From Raineyella antarctica (GTDB lineage Bacteria > Actinomycetota > Actinomycetes > Propionibacteriales > Propionibacteriaceae), in the NCBI RefSeq assembly GCF_900092135.1, contig NZ_FMYF01000014.1, positions 1 to 64,000 of the forward strand: a DNA stretch of 64,000 bases, in the 5' to 3' direction. Positions 9,054 to 15,621 of the stretch are shown here, in pieces. The notes under the pieces are model-generated. The model made no database searches, had not been told where the DNA came from, and saw nothing but the letters and a program-made list of their open reading frames with translations. A program made the translations under genes and the position numbers. Position 1 is the stretch's first letter. Each line of letters starts with the position of its first letter.

Positions 9054-10292
9054 GTGACCCAGGACAGAGACCCAGACCGTAATGCCCGCGCCGGCGGGCT
9101 CGTCGGGCCTGGCCTGGCCCTGGCCGCCGTGGTGCTGATGGCAGCCGCGCTGCGCCCGGGCGCCACCTCCGTCGGGCCCGTGATCGCTGAACTCCGCGCC
9201 GACCTCGGCATCAGCGCCACCACCGCCGGGGTGCTCACCGCCCTGCCGGGACTGACCTTTGCTGCCATCGGGGCCGTCGCGGTGGCGTTGTCGCGCCGGA
9301 TCGGCCTGACCGGCGGACTGCTGGTGGGGCTGGTCGTCGTGGTGGCCGGCCTGCTGGCGCGGACCTTCACCGGCTCCACCGTGGCCTTCCTGGCCTGCAC
9401 GCTGCTCGGTCTGGCCGGCATGGCGCTCGGCAACGTCTTGGTCCCGGCGTGGATCAAGCGGCACGGCGGGTCCCACGTCACCCGGCTGATGACCGCCTAC
9501 GGCGTGACGCTGCTGGTCAGTGCGGGCATCGGGTCGATGGTGGCCTCGCCGATCGCCCAGCACGCCCCGGGAGGATGGCGGGCGGCCCTGGGCGTGTGGG
9601 GCCTGACCGCCGCGCTCGGCCTGGCGCCCTGGCTGGTGCTGGCCATCCGGGAACGGGCCGACCTCGCCGATCGTGCCGGCTCGCCCCTTCTTCCGCCGTC
9701 CGGCTCGGTGCTGCGCTCTCCCACGGCCGTGGCACTGGGCGTGTTCTTCGGCATGCAGGCCCTGACCGCGTACGTCCAGTTCGGCTGGCTGCCGCAGGTC
9801 TATCGGGATGCCGGACTCTCCGCCACCTCGGCCGGCGCCCTGTTGGCGATGATCTCCGGGATCGGGGTGATCGGCGGGTTCCTGATGCCCGGGTGGGTCG
9901 CCACCGCCTCGAACCTTGCCCCGGGGATCTGGGCCTTCGGCGCGCTGACCATCGCGGGCTGGGCCGGACTGCTGGTGGCGCCGGCGCGCGTGCCGTGGTT
10001 GTGGGCGCTGCTGCTGGGCTGCGGCGGCTGGACGTTCACCGCGGCGATCGCGATGATCACCGCCCGGTCCAGGGACCCGCACGTCACGGCGCGGGTCTCC
10101 GGCTTCGTCCAGCCCTTTGGCTACCTGCTGGCGGGGATCGGTCCGCTGCTGGTCGGCGTGGTCTACCAGGCCACCGGCGGCTGGACGGTGGTGCTCTGGG
10201 CGATGATGGGCGTGGCCGTGGTGATGACGCTGTCCGGATTGCGTCTGGCGCGTCGTACGTACGTTGACGACGAGCTACATGACCGGGCGTAA
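9054..10292 (+). CDS. MFS transporter, CynX/NimT type
   Basis: Twelve-helix major facilitator of 412 residues resembling the CynX/NimT (cyanate, 2-nitroimidazole) branch. Diagnostic points are the opening AAALRPGATSVGPV, the segment LGLAGMALGNVLVPAWIKRHGG, and the absence of a long central loop. The family is associated with small anions or drugs; the actual substrate cannot be told. The start is GTG at 9054, nine bases after the methyltransferase stop and without a good ribosome binding site, which fits translational coupling. A short hydrophilic N-terminus precedes the first helix. Confidence 0.85.
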   Translation: MTQDRDPDRNARAGGLVGPGLALAAVVLMAAALRPGATSVGPVIAELRADLGISATTAGVLTALPGLTFAAIGAVAVALSRRIGLTGGLLVGLVVVVAGLLARTFTGSTVAFLACTLLGLAGMALGNVLVPAWIKRHGGSHVTRLMTAYGVTLLVSAGIGSMVASPIAQHAPGGWRAALGVWGLTAALGLAPWLVLAIRERADLADRAGSPLLPPSGSVLRSPTAVALGVFFGMQALTAYVQFGWLPQVYRDAGLSATSAGALLAMISGIGVIGGFLMPGWVATASNLAPGIWAFGALTIAGWAGLLVAPARVPWLWALLLGCGGWTFTAAIAMITARSRDPHVTARVSGFVQPFGYLLAGIGPLLVGVVYQATGGWTVVLWAMMGVAVVMTLSGLRLARRTYVDDELHDRA

Positions 10293-10360
10293 ACTTGCAG
10301 ATGGTCGCCGGCGGCCGTCAACAAAGGCTGTCCGGGGCACCGCACCTTGCGAGGTTCATC

Positions 10361-10978
10361 ATGTACGCCAGAATCGTCACCACTGCAGGCGTCTACGACC
10401 GGGATGTGGTCGTGGAATTTCTGCACACCGGAGTCGTCCCCATCTTCGAGGGGATCCCGGGATATCGCGGTCTGACCGCGAGCTGTGATTCCACCGGAAC
10501 CGTGTGGACCCTGGCCAGCTGGGAAACGCTGGAGTCGGTCCTGATCACCGAGGAGCTCTCCGAGCACCTGCAGGAGATCTGGCTCGGGAGCACCCACCGG
10601 CAACTGCGGTCCGTCCGCACCTATGAGATGCCGTTCGAGTTCGTCGCCGATCCGGCCCCCACTGTCGGCTGCACCCTTCAGGTCCTCCCGTACGACATCG
10701 ATGATCCGTCGATGCTCGAGATCGGCGTCGGACTCCTGATGGGCGAGACCCTGCCTGCGCTCGCCAATCTATCCGGCTGCCGCGCGGCCCGGCTGCTGGT
10801 CGACCGCGACACACGCAGGGGCAAGGTCGGCACGGTATGGGACGACCCCGCCGCCGGGCGCGACGCCTTCGCCGCCCTCGCCGATGCACGACAACGTGCC
10901 ACCCTGAGGGGGGTGACCTTCCACGAACCCTCGGATCGAGAGGTCATCTTCGCCCACGTGCTGAGCCACACCGGCTGA
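10361..10978 (+). CDS. hypothetical protein, possible tandem dimeric alpha/beta-barrel domains
   Basis: 205-residue soluble protein that I cannot name. The first half (MYARIVTTAGVYDRD, then LTASCDSTGTVWTLASWETLE) has the rhythm of a ferredoxin-like dimeric alpha/beta barrel, as in antibiotic-biosynthesis monooxygenase-like proteins. The second half (from about residue 95, GCTLQVLPYDIDDPSML, GCRAARLLVDRDTRRGKVGTVWDD) repeats the same pattern, so it may be an internal duplication. No cofactor motif is evident. The ATG at 10361 has GAGG seven bases upstream. It is separated by 68 bases from the MFS gene and ends four bases before the convergent HNH gene. Confidence 0.6.
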   Translation: MYARIVTTAGVYDRDVVVEFLHTGVVPIFEGIPGYRGLTASCDSTGTVWTLASWETLESVLITEELSEHLQEIWLGSTHRQLRSVRTYEMPFEFVADPAPTVGCTLQVLPYDIDDPSMLEIGVGLLMGETLPALANLSGCRAARLLVDRDTRRGKVGTVWDDPAAGRDAFAALADARQRATLRGVTFHEPSDREVIFAHVLSHTG

Positions 10979-10982
10979 CCGC

Positions 10983-12344
10983 TCACCCGCTCGGTCCGCG
11001 CATCGCATACCTGGCGTGGCGCCTGGGGGCCCGCTCCGACCCGCGGCGCTGGGGCGGCAGGACTTCCGGGATGCCGTCAGGCCCCATCTGCACCTCCCAG
11101 CGGGAGCCGGGTTCCGACCGGGGGTCCGGTTCGACCAGGGCATGGTGGTGGCGGCACAACAGCACGAGGTTCGGCAGCGCTGTGGCGCCGCCCTGGGCCC
11201 ACGGGATGATGTGGTGCACCTCGCAGTGGCGAGGGCGATGGTCGCAGCCGGGGAAGGCACAGCCGCCGTCGCGCAGGTGGACGGCCTGGCGCAGGTCACC
11301 GGAGACCAGCCGCATCGTCCGCCCCACGTCGAGGAGCTGGCTCGGGCCGCCCAGCACGACCGGTAGCAGATCGGCATCGCAGGCCAGGTGACGCAGCTCG
11401 CCGGCGGAGATCGGTTCGCCGGAGTCCGCGAGCACCCCGATGCCCAAGCGCTGACGCAGGTCGTCGGCCCACGCGATGACCGTGATCCGAGGCCTGTCCC
11501 CGCCGTGGAAAGGTGCCCGCGCCTCGCTGCAGCAGGCCCGGACGATGCTCATCAGGGCATCGGCGCGCCGCTGGTCGAGGGTGGGCGGGACGTAGGCGGG
11601 GTCGGCGCCCTCGGCATCGGCCTCGTCGAGTCGCCGGGCCCGGTCGACGTACGCGTCGAGCTGGGTGATCAGCTCCTCGGCCTCCAGGGTGGGGAGCTTG
11701 ACCCGGAAGAACACCGATCCGTGGCCGTCGCGGGCCCAGGTGAGCCGCCGTCGACGCTGCGCCCGCGCATGCTGCTGCTCGAGGGCGCGCCGGAGCGCCT
11801 CCTCGGCGATCTCGGGAGCCACCACCTCCAACGCGTGGGCCGCCAACCGGCGCAGCTCATCCGGGTCGAAGCGGTCCAGGCACCCGACCAGGAACCGCTC
11901 GACGGCATCGGCGATGTCCGCCGGCAGGTCCTCGGGGAGCTCGGACAGGCCGGTCAGGAGACCGCGGCACTGCTCGGGGGACGCGTTCCCGCGGGCCAAG
12001 GCCGCCCCGACGTGGGGATGACCGGCCAGGTCGGCGGCCGAGCGGACGGCACCGTTGGCCTGCCGGGCCGTGACCCGGTTCGACTCGCGCAGCCAGGCGT
12101 TGGTGGGGCAGCCGGCCAGCGCATCGGTGGTCCCTCGGGTGTCGATCTCGTGCACGATCCTCAGGTCCGCGGCCTGCACCATCGAGGTCAGGCCCTGCAA
12201 CGTACGTGAGGCGGCAAGGAGATCTGCATCCGGAAGGCCGGTCGGGCTCGCGGACAGGAACCGCTCGACCTCCGCGACGGCGCGGGCCAGCGCGACGGGT
12301 GGGGTCCCGTCCGGCTGCTCACTGGTGGCTGCGATCGTGTCCAT
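10983..12344 (-). CDS. DUF222 / HNH endonuclease family protein
   Basis: 453-residue member of the actinobacterial DUF222-HNH family (related to the mycobacterial 13E12 repeat proteins). The N-terminal 300 residues are the helical DUF222 region. The C-terminus has the HNH nuclease core: DGGCAFPGCD, HCEVHHIIPWAQGG, LVLLCRHHHALV. The paired Cys residues before and after the core probably bind zinc, and the HH of EVHHI is the catalytic position. The family is multicopy in actinobacterial genomes, and its role is unsettled. The open frame extends far upstream, but the ATG at 12344 agrees with family length and leaves a 183-base divergent region before the PAP2_C gene. Confidence 0.85.
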   Translation of the reverse strand: MDTIAATSEQPDGTPPVALARAVAEVERFLSASPTGLPDADLLAASRTLQGLTSMVQAADLRIVHEIDTRGTTDALAGCPTNAWLRESNRVTARQANGAVRSAADLAGHPHVGAALARGNASPEQCRGLLTGLSELPEDLPADIADAVERFLVGCLDRFDPDELRRLAAHALEVVAPEIAEEALRRALEQQHARAQRRRRLTWARDGHGSVFFRVKLPTLEAEELITQLDAYVDRARRLDEADAEGADPAYVPPTLDQRRADALMSIVRACCSEARAPFHGGDRPRITVIAWADDLRQRLGIGVLADSGEPISAGELRHLACDADLLPVVLGGPSQLLDVGRTMRLVSGDLRQAVHLRDGGCAFPGCDHRPRHCEVHHIIPWAQGGATALPNLVLLCRHHHALVEPDPRSEPGSRWEVQMGPDGIPEVLPPQRRGSERAPRRHARYAMRGPSG

Positions 12345-12435
12345 GGCTCGTACGCTACGGAGACCCTCTGACAATTTTCGTACAGGTAGCCGATTCACCT
12401 GGTGTCGGGTCGTCGGGTCGCTGGGGTCTAGAGGC

Positions 12436-12477
12436 GTCGGGGTTGTCGGGGTTGTCGGGGTTGTCGGGGTTGTCGGG
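12436..12477. repeat. 9-bp tandem repeat GTCGGGGTT
   Basis: Four perfect copies of GTCGGGGTT (12436-12471) followed by a partial fifth. The array sits in the divergent region between the HNH gene and the PAP2_C gene, so copy number could change promoter spacing. Confidence 0.85.
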
Positions 12478-12527
12478 AGGCTGAGGGGTGCTGCAGCCCG
12501 GACGCGCGGCGGTGTCAGACTGACGCG

Positions 12528-13277
12528 ATGGAACAGGTGTCGGGTGAGGTGGGGGCGAACCAACCGAGTGCCGACGTACCGAGTGCCAACGCTCCCAGCG
12601 TCAACGAACCGAGTGCCAACGCTCCCAGCGTCAACGAACCGAGTGCCAATGCTTCGGTCCTCGCTGCCCCGACCAGCGCACGTCCGGTCCTGGCCTGGAT
12701 GCTCGCCGTCGGCCTGCTGCTCCACGCCCTCACCGCCTCGCTCCTGGGTAGCGCCCTGATCGACTCGTCCTTTCCCGACAGGCCCCGCCCCGACGACCTG
12801 CTGTTCACCCTGTTGCCGTACGTGGGGGCGGCCCGCTACCTCACGGTGGTGGCGCTGGTCGGCGGCTTCGGCGCATTCCTGGTCGACACGCTCCGCCGTG
12901 ACCGTACGCGCCTGCCGGAGTACATCAGCGTGTTCGCCCTGATGTACCTGATGCGGGCGGTGATCATGGTCCTCACCCCGCTGGGCTCCGCCCAGGGGGA
13001 GGGTGCCTTCGTCTTCAGCCAGCAGCAGTTCGGCATGTTCCCCTCGGGCCACGTCGCCGCGTGCACGCTGTTGGTGATGCTCACCCCGACCGACCGGGGG
13101 CCCTGGCTGCCGGGCTTCCAACAGCTGTTGCTGGTGCTGATGTGCGCCGGGCTGCTGCTCGCCCACGGCCACTACTCGATCGACGTGGTCGGCGGCCTCC
13201 TGCTCGGCCACTTCGTGGTGCACACGTGGCGCTCGGGCCGGCTGTTCGCCAGGTTCAGGCGAATCACCGGACCATGA
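12528..13277 (+). CDS. PAP2_C (sphingomyelin-synthase-like) membrane phosphatase/transferase
   Basis: 249-residue membrane protein with about six helices. The end carries the catalytic pattern of the PAP2 C-terminal (sphingomyelin synthase-related) family: FPSGHVAACTLL at about residue 168 and HGHYSIDVVGG near 212, supplying the two histidines and the aspartate of the lipid-phosphate transfer triad. Members hydrolyse or transfer phospholipid headgroups, and in bacteria the substrate is usually unknown. Residues 11-42 are a hydrophilic tail made of pentapeptide repeats PS(A/V)(N/D)x, encoded by tandem DNA repeats. No Shine-Dalgarno sequence precedes the ATG at 12528, so the message may be leaderless. 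It is followed after 67 bases by the CAT-fold gene. Confidence 0.75.
   Translation: MEQVSGEVGANQPSADVPSANAPSVNEPSANAPSVNEPSANASVLAAPTSARPVLAWMLAVGLLLHALTASLLGSALIDSSFPDRPRPDDLLFTLLPYVGAARYLTVVALVGGFGAFLVDTLRRDRTRLPEYISVFALMYLMRAVIMVLTPLGSAQGEGAFVFSQQQFGMFPSGHVAACTLLVMLTPTDRGPWLPGFQQLLLVLMCAGLLLAHGHYSIDVVGGLLLGHFVVHTWRSGRLFARFRRITGP
12563..12653 (+). repeat. 15/30-bp coding tandem repeat
   Basis: Six 15-bp units alternate between ACCGAGTGCCAACGC-like and TCCCAGCGTCAACGA sequences. Two 30-bp units (12578-12607 and 12608-12637) are identical. They encode the PSADV, PSANA, PSVNE pentapeptides at the N-terminus of the PAP2_C protein. Confidence 0.85.
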
Positions 13278-13344
13278 TCAGGTGACGGGCATACGCTCAG
13301 CACACCCCGGGACACCGGGCGACGGCGCGGGCCCAGGAGGACGG

Positions 13345-14193
13345 ATGTTCTTCACCAGGCGGAGAGACGGCATCCATCTCCCCGACGTCCCTGCGATGCG
13401 CCGGATCATGCCGTACCTGATGCCCACCCGCCTCGAGTCGACGATCTACTACCCGCAGCGACTCGAGGTCGACCACCTGCTCGACTGGCTGGCACAGGTC
13501 AACGAGAGGCGGCCGCGGGCGGAACGGATCACGTTCTTCCACGTCTTCCTCGCGGCCTTCGCCAGGCTCTTCCGGCAGCGTCCGGAACTCAACCGCTTCA
13601 TCGCGGGCCGCCGCACGTACGCCCACAAGGAGATCAGCTTCTCGTTCGCGGTCAAGAAGGCGCTGACCGACGAGGCGCCCGAGACGCAGGTCCGGTTGGT
13701 CTTCACCGGGGCCGAGACGATTGACGAGGTCCGCGACATCGTCGACCGGGAGGTGGTCCGGGCCCGCGGAACCGATCGTAGTGGCAGCGATGTCCTGACC
13801 GACGTCCTCGCGTCCTGGCCCCGGCCCGCCCTCAACGGCCTGGCCCGCCTGCTCTGGGGACTGGACGACCACAACCTCCTGCCCGGCTTCCTGCAGGACG
13901 CGATCCCGCTGTACGCCAGCGCCTACATCGTCAACCTGGGCTCGCTCGGGGGAGAGGCGCCGTTCCACCACCTCTACCAGCGCGGGACGGCCAGCGTGTT
14001 CGCCGCGATCGGAGCGATCCGGCCGGAGGCACTGGTGGACCAGCAGGGCCACCTCATTCCCGGCAGGTGCGTGACGATCAGCTACACGATCGACGAACGG
14101 GCCACCGACGGCTTCTACTTCGTCCACAGCGCCCACGTCCTGCAGGGGCTGCTCGCCGATCCTGAGCAGCTGACCCGTCCCCCGACGGACTGA
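13345..14193 (+). CDS. 2-oxoacid dehydrogenase E2 / CAT-fold family protein without catalytic His
   Basis: 282-residue single-domain protein with the chloramphenicol-acetyltransferase/E2 fold and no lipoyl or subunit-binding domain. It is recognised from ITFFHVFLAAFARLFRQRPELNRF, the middle SFSFAVKKAL and the end motif. That end motif reads D-E-R-A-T-D-G at residues 250-256, where catalytic E2 enzymes have D-H-R-x-x-D-G: the catalytic histidine position is Glu251. It is therefore probably not a classical acyltransferase. I believe related stand-alone actinobacterial proteins share this Glu, but could not check. The ATG at 13345 is preceded by AGGAGG at four bases spacing, which favours it over an upstream in-frame start. 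Confidence 0.75.
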   Translation: MFFTRRRDGIHLPDVPAMRRIMPYLMPTRLESTIYYPQRLEVDHLLDWLAQVNERRPRAERITFFHVFLAAFARLFRQRPELNRFIAGRRTYAHKEISFSFAVKKALTDEAPETQVRLVFTGAETIDEVRDIVDREVVRARGTDRSGSDVLTDVLASWPRPALNGLARLLWGLDDHNLLPGFLQDAIPLYASAYIVNLGSLGGEAPFHHLYQRGTASVFAAIGAIRPEALVDQQGHLIPGRCVTISYTIDERATDGFYFVHSAHVLQGLLADPEQLTRPPTD

Positions 14194-14295
14194 GCGTGCC
14201 GGCCCCCGTTGTCGGAGGTCGTTGCTACGCTCGCGCTGCCCGGTCGATAATGGAGGCCAGGCGTTTGTGACGGCACCCCGAGATCTGGAGAGACC

Positions 14296-14883
14296 ATGGC
14301 CGAGACTCCGCGACCGCCCCGCAACGAGACCTCCGTCCCGATCCACGATGCCCTCGCCGGCCGCTGGAGCCCGCGTGGCTTCGACCCCGAGTACGTAGTG
14401 GCCGAGGGCGACCTGACAGCACTCGGCGAGGCCGCCCGCTGGGCCCCGTCGGCGAGCAACCTGCAGCCCTCCCACTTCATCGTCGGCGCCCGGGGGACCG
14501 GGACGTTCGAGAAGGTCTACGCCACCCTGGTGGACTTCAACAAGGCCTGGACCCCGCGCGCCTCCCTGCTGATCGTTGCGGTCGCCGAGCTGGAACGCGA
14601 GGGCAAGCAGCTGCGCTGGGCCGAGTACGACCTGGGCCAGGCGGTGGCGCACCTCTCGGTCGAGGCCGAGTCCCGCGGGCTCAACGTCCGACAGATGGGC
14701 GGCTTCGATGTCGCGGCGCTCCGGGCCGCCTTCGACCTGCCGCCGGAGCTGGAGCCGGTCAGCATCGTCGCCGTCGGCAAGTACACCGACGCCGACGACC
14801 TGCCCGAGGGCATCCGGGAGCGCGATGCCGCCCCGCGTACGCGCCGGTCCCTGGAGGAACTCGCCATCATCCTGGACGCCTGA
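14296..14883 (+). CDS. nitroreductase family protein
   Basis: 195-residue FMN-dependent oxidoreductase of the nitroreductase superfamily. The N-terminal RWSPRGFDPEYVV and the helix with ARWAPSASNLQPSHFIV are the FMN-contacting blocks (R-x-S-x-R and P-S-x-x-x-x-P). The C-terminal GVPPE-like loop reads FDLPPELEPVSIVAVGK. The usual C-terminal arginine-rich FMN contact survives as RTRRSLEEL. Substrate is unknown. GGAGAG lies just before the ATG at 14296. It ends 60 bases from the convergent phosphopantetheinyl transferase, with a hairpin on each side. Confidence 0.85.
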   Translation: MAETPRPPRNETSVPIHDALAGRWSPRGFDPEYVVAEGDLTALGEAARWAPSASNLQPSHFIVGARGTGTFEKVYATLVDFNKAWTPRASLLIVAVAELEREGKQLRWAEYDLGQAVAHLSVEAESRGLNVRQMGGFDVAALRAAFDLPPELEPVSIVAVGKYTDADDLPEGIRERDAAPRTRRSLEELAIILDA

Positions 14884-14893
14884 AGGATGAGAT

Positions 14894-14911
14894 GGACGCT
14901 GCTCGGCGTCC
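14894..14911 (+). terminator. hairpin after nitroreductase
   Basis: GGACGC (14894-14899) pairs with GCGTCC (14906-14911) around a six-base loop, 10 bases after the nitroreductase stop codon. No T-run follows. Confidence 0.5.
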
Positions 14912-14942
14912 TCTCCATGGATCCCGAGCGCCTGCAGTGACC

Positions 14943-15569
14943 TCAGGCGGTCAGGCGTCCTTCAAAGGACGCCTGGTTCCGCTCGGGCCAGTGCCGGACC
15001 ACGGGCTCTACACCGGCGCGCCCGGGGGTGGCGAGAACGGCGACATATCCCGGTAGCGGGGGACGCAGTTCGCGACAGTCACCTGTCGGTTCGACGGGAC
15101 CGGGATCGTCGGCGGTCGACTCGGCGCCGGTCCACCCAGCAGCACCCGATCCGCCCGCCTTGACCAGGGCCTCCCGGCAGGCCCAATCCTGTCCGCCGTC
15201 CGGGTCGGACAGCTCCGACAGCCGTTGGACGTCCACCCCGACCGGCCCGTCCGGGGCGACGGCGACGACCACCAGCAGGCCCGAGTGCGAGACGGAGACC
15301 CACGGGCACGACGAGCCGGGTCCCAGGATGCGGGGCGCGCCGTGCTGCCCACCGCAACGCCCGCAGGTCCTGTCCACGACCACCTCCGTAGGCTCCACGC
15401 CCAGGTGGTCGGCCACCGCCAGGCGCAGGAGGGCGGCGCCCAGCAGGGAGCGGCCCTGGTCGGCCGGCCGCAGCAGGGATGCCACCCGCGCCTCCTCCGT
15501 CTGGTCAAGGAGGCCCAGGAGTCGTCTGTCAGCAGAGGCAAGGGTCGCCCACCACACCTTGACGGACAC
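14943..15569 (-). CDS. 4'-phosphopantetheinyl transferase superfamily protein
   Basis: Transfers the phosphopantetheine arm of CoA to a serine on carrier domains. The 208-residue product follows the Sfp/HetI layout: CGRCGGQHGAPRI (residues 70-81), VSVSHS (91-96), the magnesium motif GVDVQ (111-115) and a helix ACREALVKA (130-138) in place of W-x-x-KEA-x-x-K. Asp113 is kept, but the second acidic position is Gln115, and the KEA Lys is replaced by Arg while Glu133 remains. Its natural client is probably the carrier domain of the divergent neighbour. The start is GTG at 15569 with GGGAGG six bases upstream. It shares an iron box with the fusion gene at 15622, so iron starvation should induce it. 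Confidence 0.8.
   Translation of the reverse strand: MSVKVWWATLASADRRLLGLLDQTEEARVASLLRPADQGRSLLGAALLRLAVADHLGVEPTEVVVDRTCGRCGGQHGAPRILGPGSSCPWVSVSHSGLLVVVAVAPDGPVGVDVQRLSELSDPDGGQDWACREALVKAGGSGAAGWTGAESTADDPGPVEPTGDCRELRPPLPGYVAVLATPGRAGVEPVVRHWPERNQASFEGRLTA
14953..14974 (-). terminator. hairpin in the 3' end of the phosphopantetheinyl transferase gene
   Basis: AGGCGTCC (14953-14960) is perfectly complementary to GGACGCCT (14967-14974) around TTCAAA. It lies inside the last codons of the transferase and could terminate transcripts arriving from either side of this convergent junction. Confidence 0.5.
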
Positions 15570-15596
15570 GATGTACCTCCCGATTTTCTCTCTAGG

Positions 15597-15615
15597 TTAG
15601 CTTAGGCTAACCTTT
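15597..15615. promoter_or_regulatory. DtxR/IdeR-type iron box
   Basis: TTAGCTTAGGCTAACCTTT matches 16 of 19 positions of the DtxR/IdeR consensus TTAGGTTAGGCTAACCTAA. It lies between divergent start codons at 15569 and 15622. TAACCT on the plus strand (15608-15613) and the equivalent AGGTTA (15594-15599) on the other look like -10 elements, so iron-loaded repressor would block both directions. The plus-strand element is so close to the GTG at 15622 that the message may be leaderless. Confidence 0.82.
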
Positions 15616-15621
15616 CCTATC

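Noticed and set aside
12345-13223. Upstream extension of the HNH frame through the PAP2_C gene
   Set aside because: The DUF222 domain starts near the ATG at 12344; the extension is low-complexity and antisense to a real gene.
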